64,000 nt of DNA, taken from contig JAACZU010000011.1 of the NCBI GenBank assembly GCA_009996615.1, positions 1 to 64,000 on the forward strand. Reading direction: 5' to 3'. This stretch comes from Rhodanobacteraceae bacterium. GTDB taxonomy: Bacteria; Pseudomonadota; Gammaproteobacteria; Xanthomonadales; Rhodanobacteraceae. A model generated the notes under the pieces. It was not told the DNA's origin, searched no databases, and was given only the letters and a program-made list of their open reading frames with translations. Shown one piece after another: positions 63,380 through 64,000 of this stretch (position 1 is the first letter of the stretch; each line of letters starts with the position of its first letter). Position numbers and translations under genes: made by a program.

Positions 63380-64000
63380 GTGTCGCGCAGCAACCCGGAT
63401 ATCACGATCGTCGGCGGCGGCCTGGTCGGCGCCCTGCTCGCCACCCTGCTCGCGCGGCGCGGTTTCGCCGTCGACGTGTTCGAGCGCCGCCCCGATCCGC
63501 GCCAGGCCGGCTATGCCGGCGGCCGCTCGATCAACCTCGCGCTGGCCGAGCGCGGCCTGCACGGCCTGCGCCTGGCCGGCCTCACCGACGAGGTCATGCG
63601 CCTGGCCGTGATGATGCGCGGCCGCATGGTGCACCACCGCGACGGCCGCAGCGAGTTGCTGCGCTACGGCCGCGACGACAGCGAAGTGATCTGGTCGCTC
63701 AATCGCGGCCGCCTCAACGTCGCGATGATCGACGCCGCCGAACAGGCCGGCGCACGCTTCCACTTCGACCGCCGCCTCGACGCCGCCGAGTTCGGCGAGC
63801 ACGTCACGCTGCGCTTCCACGACGAAGCCGGCGGCGGCAGCCACGAGCACGTCGCGACGTTCGTGGTCGGCGCCGACGGCGCCGGCTCCGCGCTGCGCGC
63901 GGCGATGAACGCGGTGCGTCCGCTCGGCGAGCGCATCGAGCCGCTCGGACATGGCTACAAGGAGCTGGAGATCCCGGCAAACGCGAAAGGGGGTCAGAGT
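63380..64000 (+). CDS. kmo: Kynurenine 3-monooxygenase (N-terminal part, cut by window end)
   Basis: This FAD enzyme hydroxylates kynurenine with NADPH and O2. The first 207 codons are present. The GTG start has GGAGG 5 bases upstream. The FAD motif VGGGLVGALLATLLARRG, the kynurenine monooxygenase-specific GRSINLALAERG, and the second FAD motif VVGADGAGSALR are clear. The last residues read GHGYKELEIPANAKGGQS. The final codons coincide with the start of the dispersed GGGGTCAGAGT repeat, so the gene may be interrupted just past the window. Confidence 0.93.
   Translation, partial: MSRSNPDITIVGGGLVGALLATLLARRGFAVDVFERRPDPRQAGYAGGRSINLALAERGLHGLRLAGLTDEVMRLAVMMRGRMVHHRDGRSELLRYGRDDSEVIWSLNRGRLNVAMIDAAEQAGARFHFDRRLDAAEFGEHVTLRFHDEAGGGSHEHVATFVVGADGAGSALRAAMNAVRPLGERIEPLGHGYKELEIPANAKGGQS
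63990..64000 (+). repeat. Truncated copy of the GGGGTCAGAGT repeat at the window edge
   Basis: The last 11 bases equal the start of the 61135 repeat unit (GGGGTCAGAGT). They lie inside the kmo reading frame. The continuation is outside the window. Confidence 0.55.

Overview
The window is GC-rich chromosomal DNA from a gammaproteobacterium, most likely of the order Lysobacterales (Xanthomonadales), for example the Rhodanobacteraceae/Dokdonella or Lysobacter group. This rests on the family make-up (FadE, an S-box-controlled metX-metB-hom operon, a MetJ-type repressor, DUF805, ToxR-type winged-helix/TolB fusions, an aerobic kynurenine to 2-aminomuconate pathway) and on dispersed intergenic repeats typical of that group. 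No rRNA, tRNA, CRISPR array, phage or intact insertion sequence was seen.

Layout. 0.1-5.4 kb: acyl-CoA dehydrogenase fadE, divergent from a TetR regulator with palindromes over the fadE promoter, then GTP-type PEP carboxykinase. 5.6-7.6 kb: ECF sigma factor, membrane anti-sigma-like protein and exported DUF4097 protein. 7.8-11.4 kb: methionine operon metX-metB-hom on the minus strand behind three tandem met boxes, a sigma70 promoter, a SAM-I riboswitch and a hairpin covering the metX Shine-Dalgarno sequence. 11.6-14.4 kb: prfC and a second ECF/anti-sigma pair. 14.6-21.4 kb: TonB-dependent receptor, AraC regulator, ToxR-type/TolB protein. 21.5-28.1 kb: M48 protease with LemA, a serine hydrolase, a TonB-like protein, and a YqjD/YqjE/YqjK-like stress-envelope trio. 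28.4-28.9 kb: metJ with a lysine/alanine-rich histone H1-like tail.

29.6-43.9 kb is conserved housekeeping sequence: rpsP-rimM-trmD-rplS, ffh with a divergent cytochrome c assembly (YpjD-type) gene, radA, alr, dnaB, rplI-rpsR-rpsF, an IscA-type protein and asnS.

44-64 kb holds a tryptophan/kynurenine degradation region: kmo (cut by the window end), kynU, 3-hydroxyanthranilate dioxygenase, ACMS decarboxylase, 2-aminomuconic semialdehyde dehydrogenase and a RidA-type 2-aminomuconate deaminase candidate. These are interleaved with a beta carbonic anhydrase, an SDR lacking its catalytic Tyr/Lys, a large secreted subtilase, an Ig-like secreted protein and a FUSC membrane protein. Together the enzymes would convert kynurenine through 3-hydroxyanthranilate and 2-aminomuconate toward central metabolism. 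The first two tryptophan-degrading steps and the last steps are not in the window.

The most notable points are: (i) MetJ with an H1-like tail in the same 20 kb as a met operon that carries both met boxes and a SAM riboswitch; (ii) a dispersed repeat (GGGGTCAGAGTACATTTTT) that supplies the kynU start codon and whose first bases reappear inside the kmo frame at the window edge; (iii) a four-way-junction RNA candidate in the leader of the Ig-like gene; (iv) several families of intergenic palindromic repeats.
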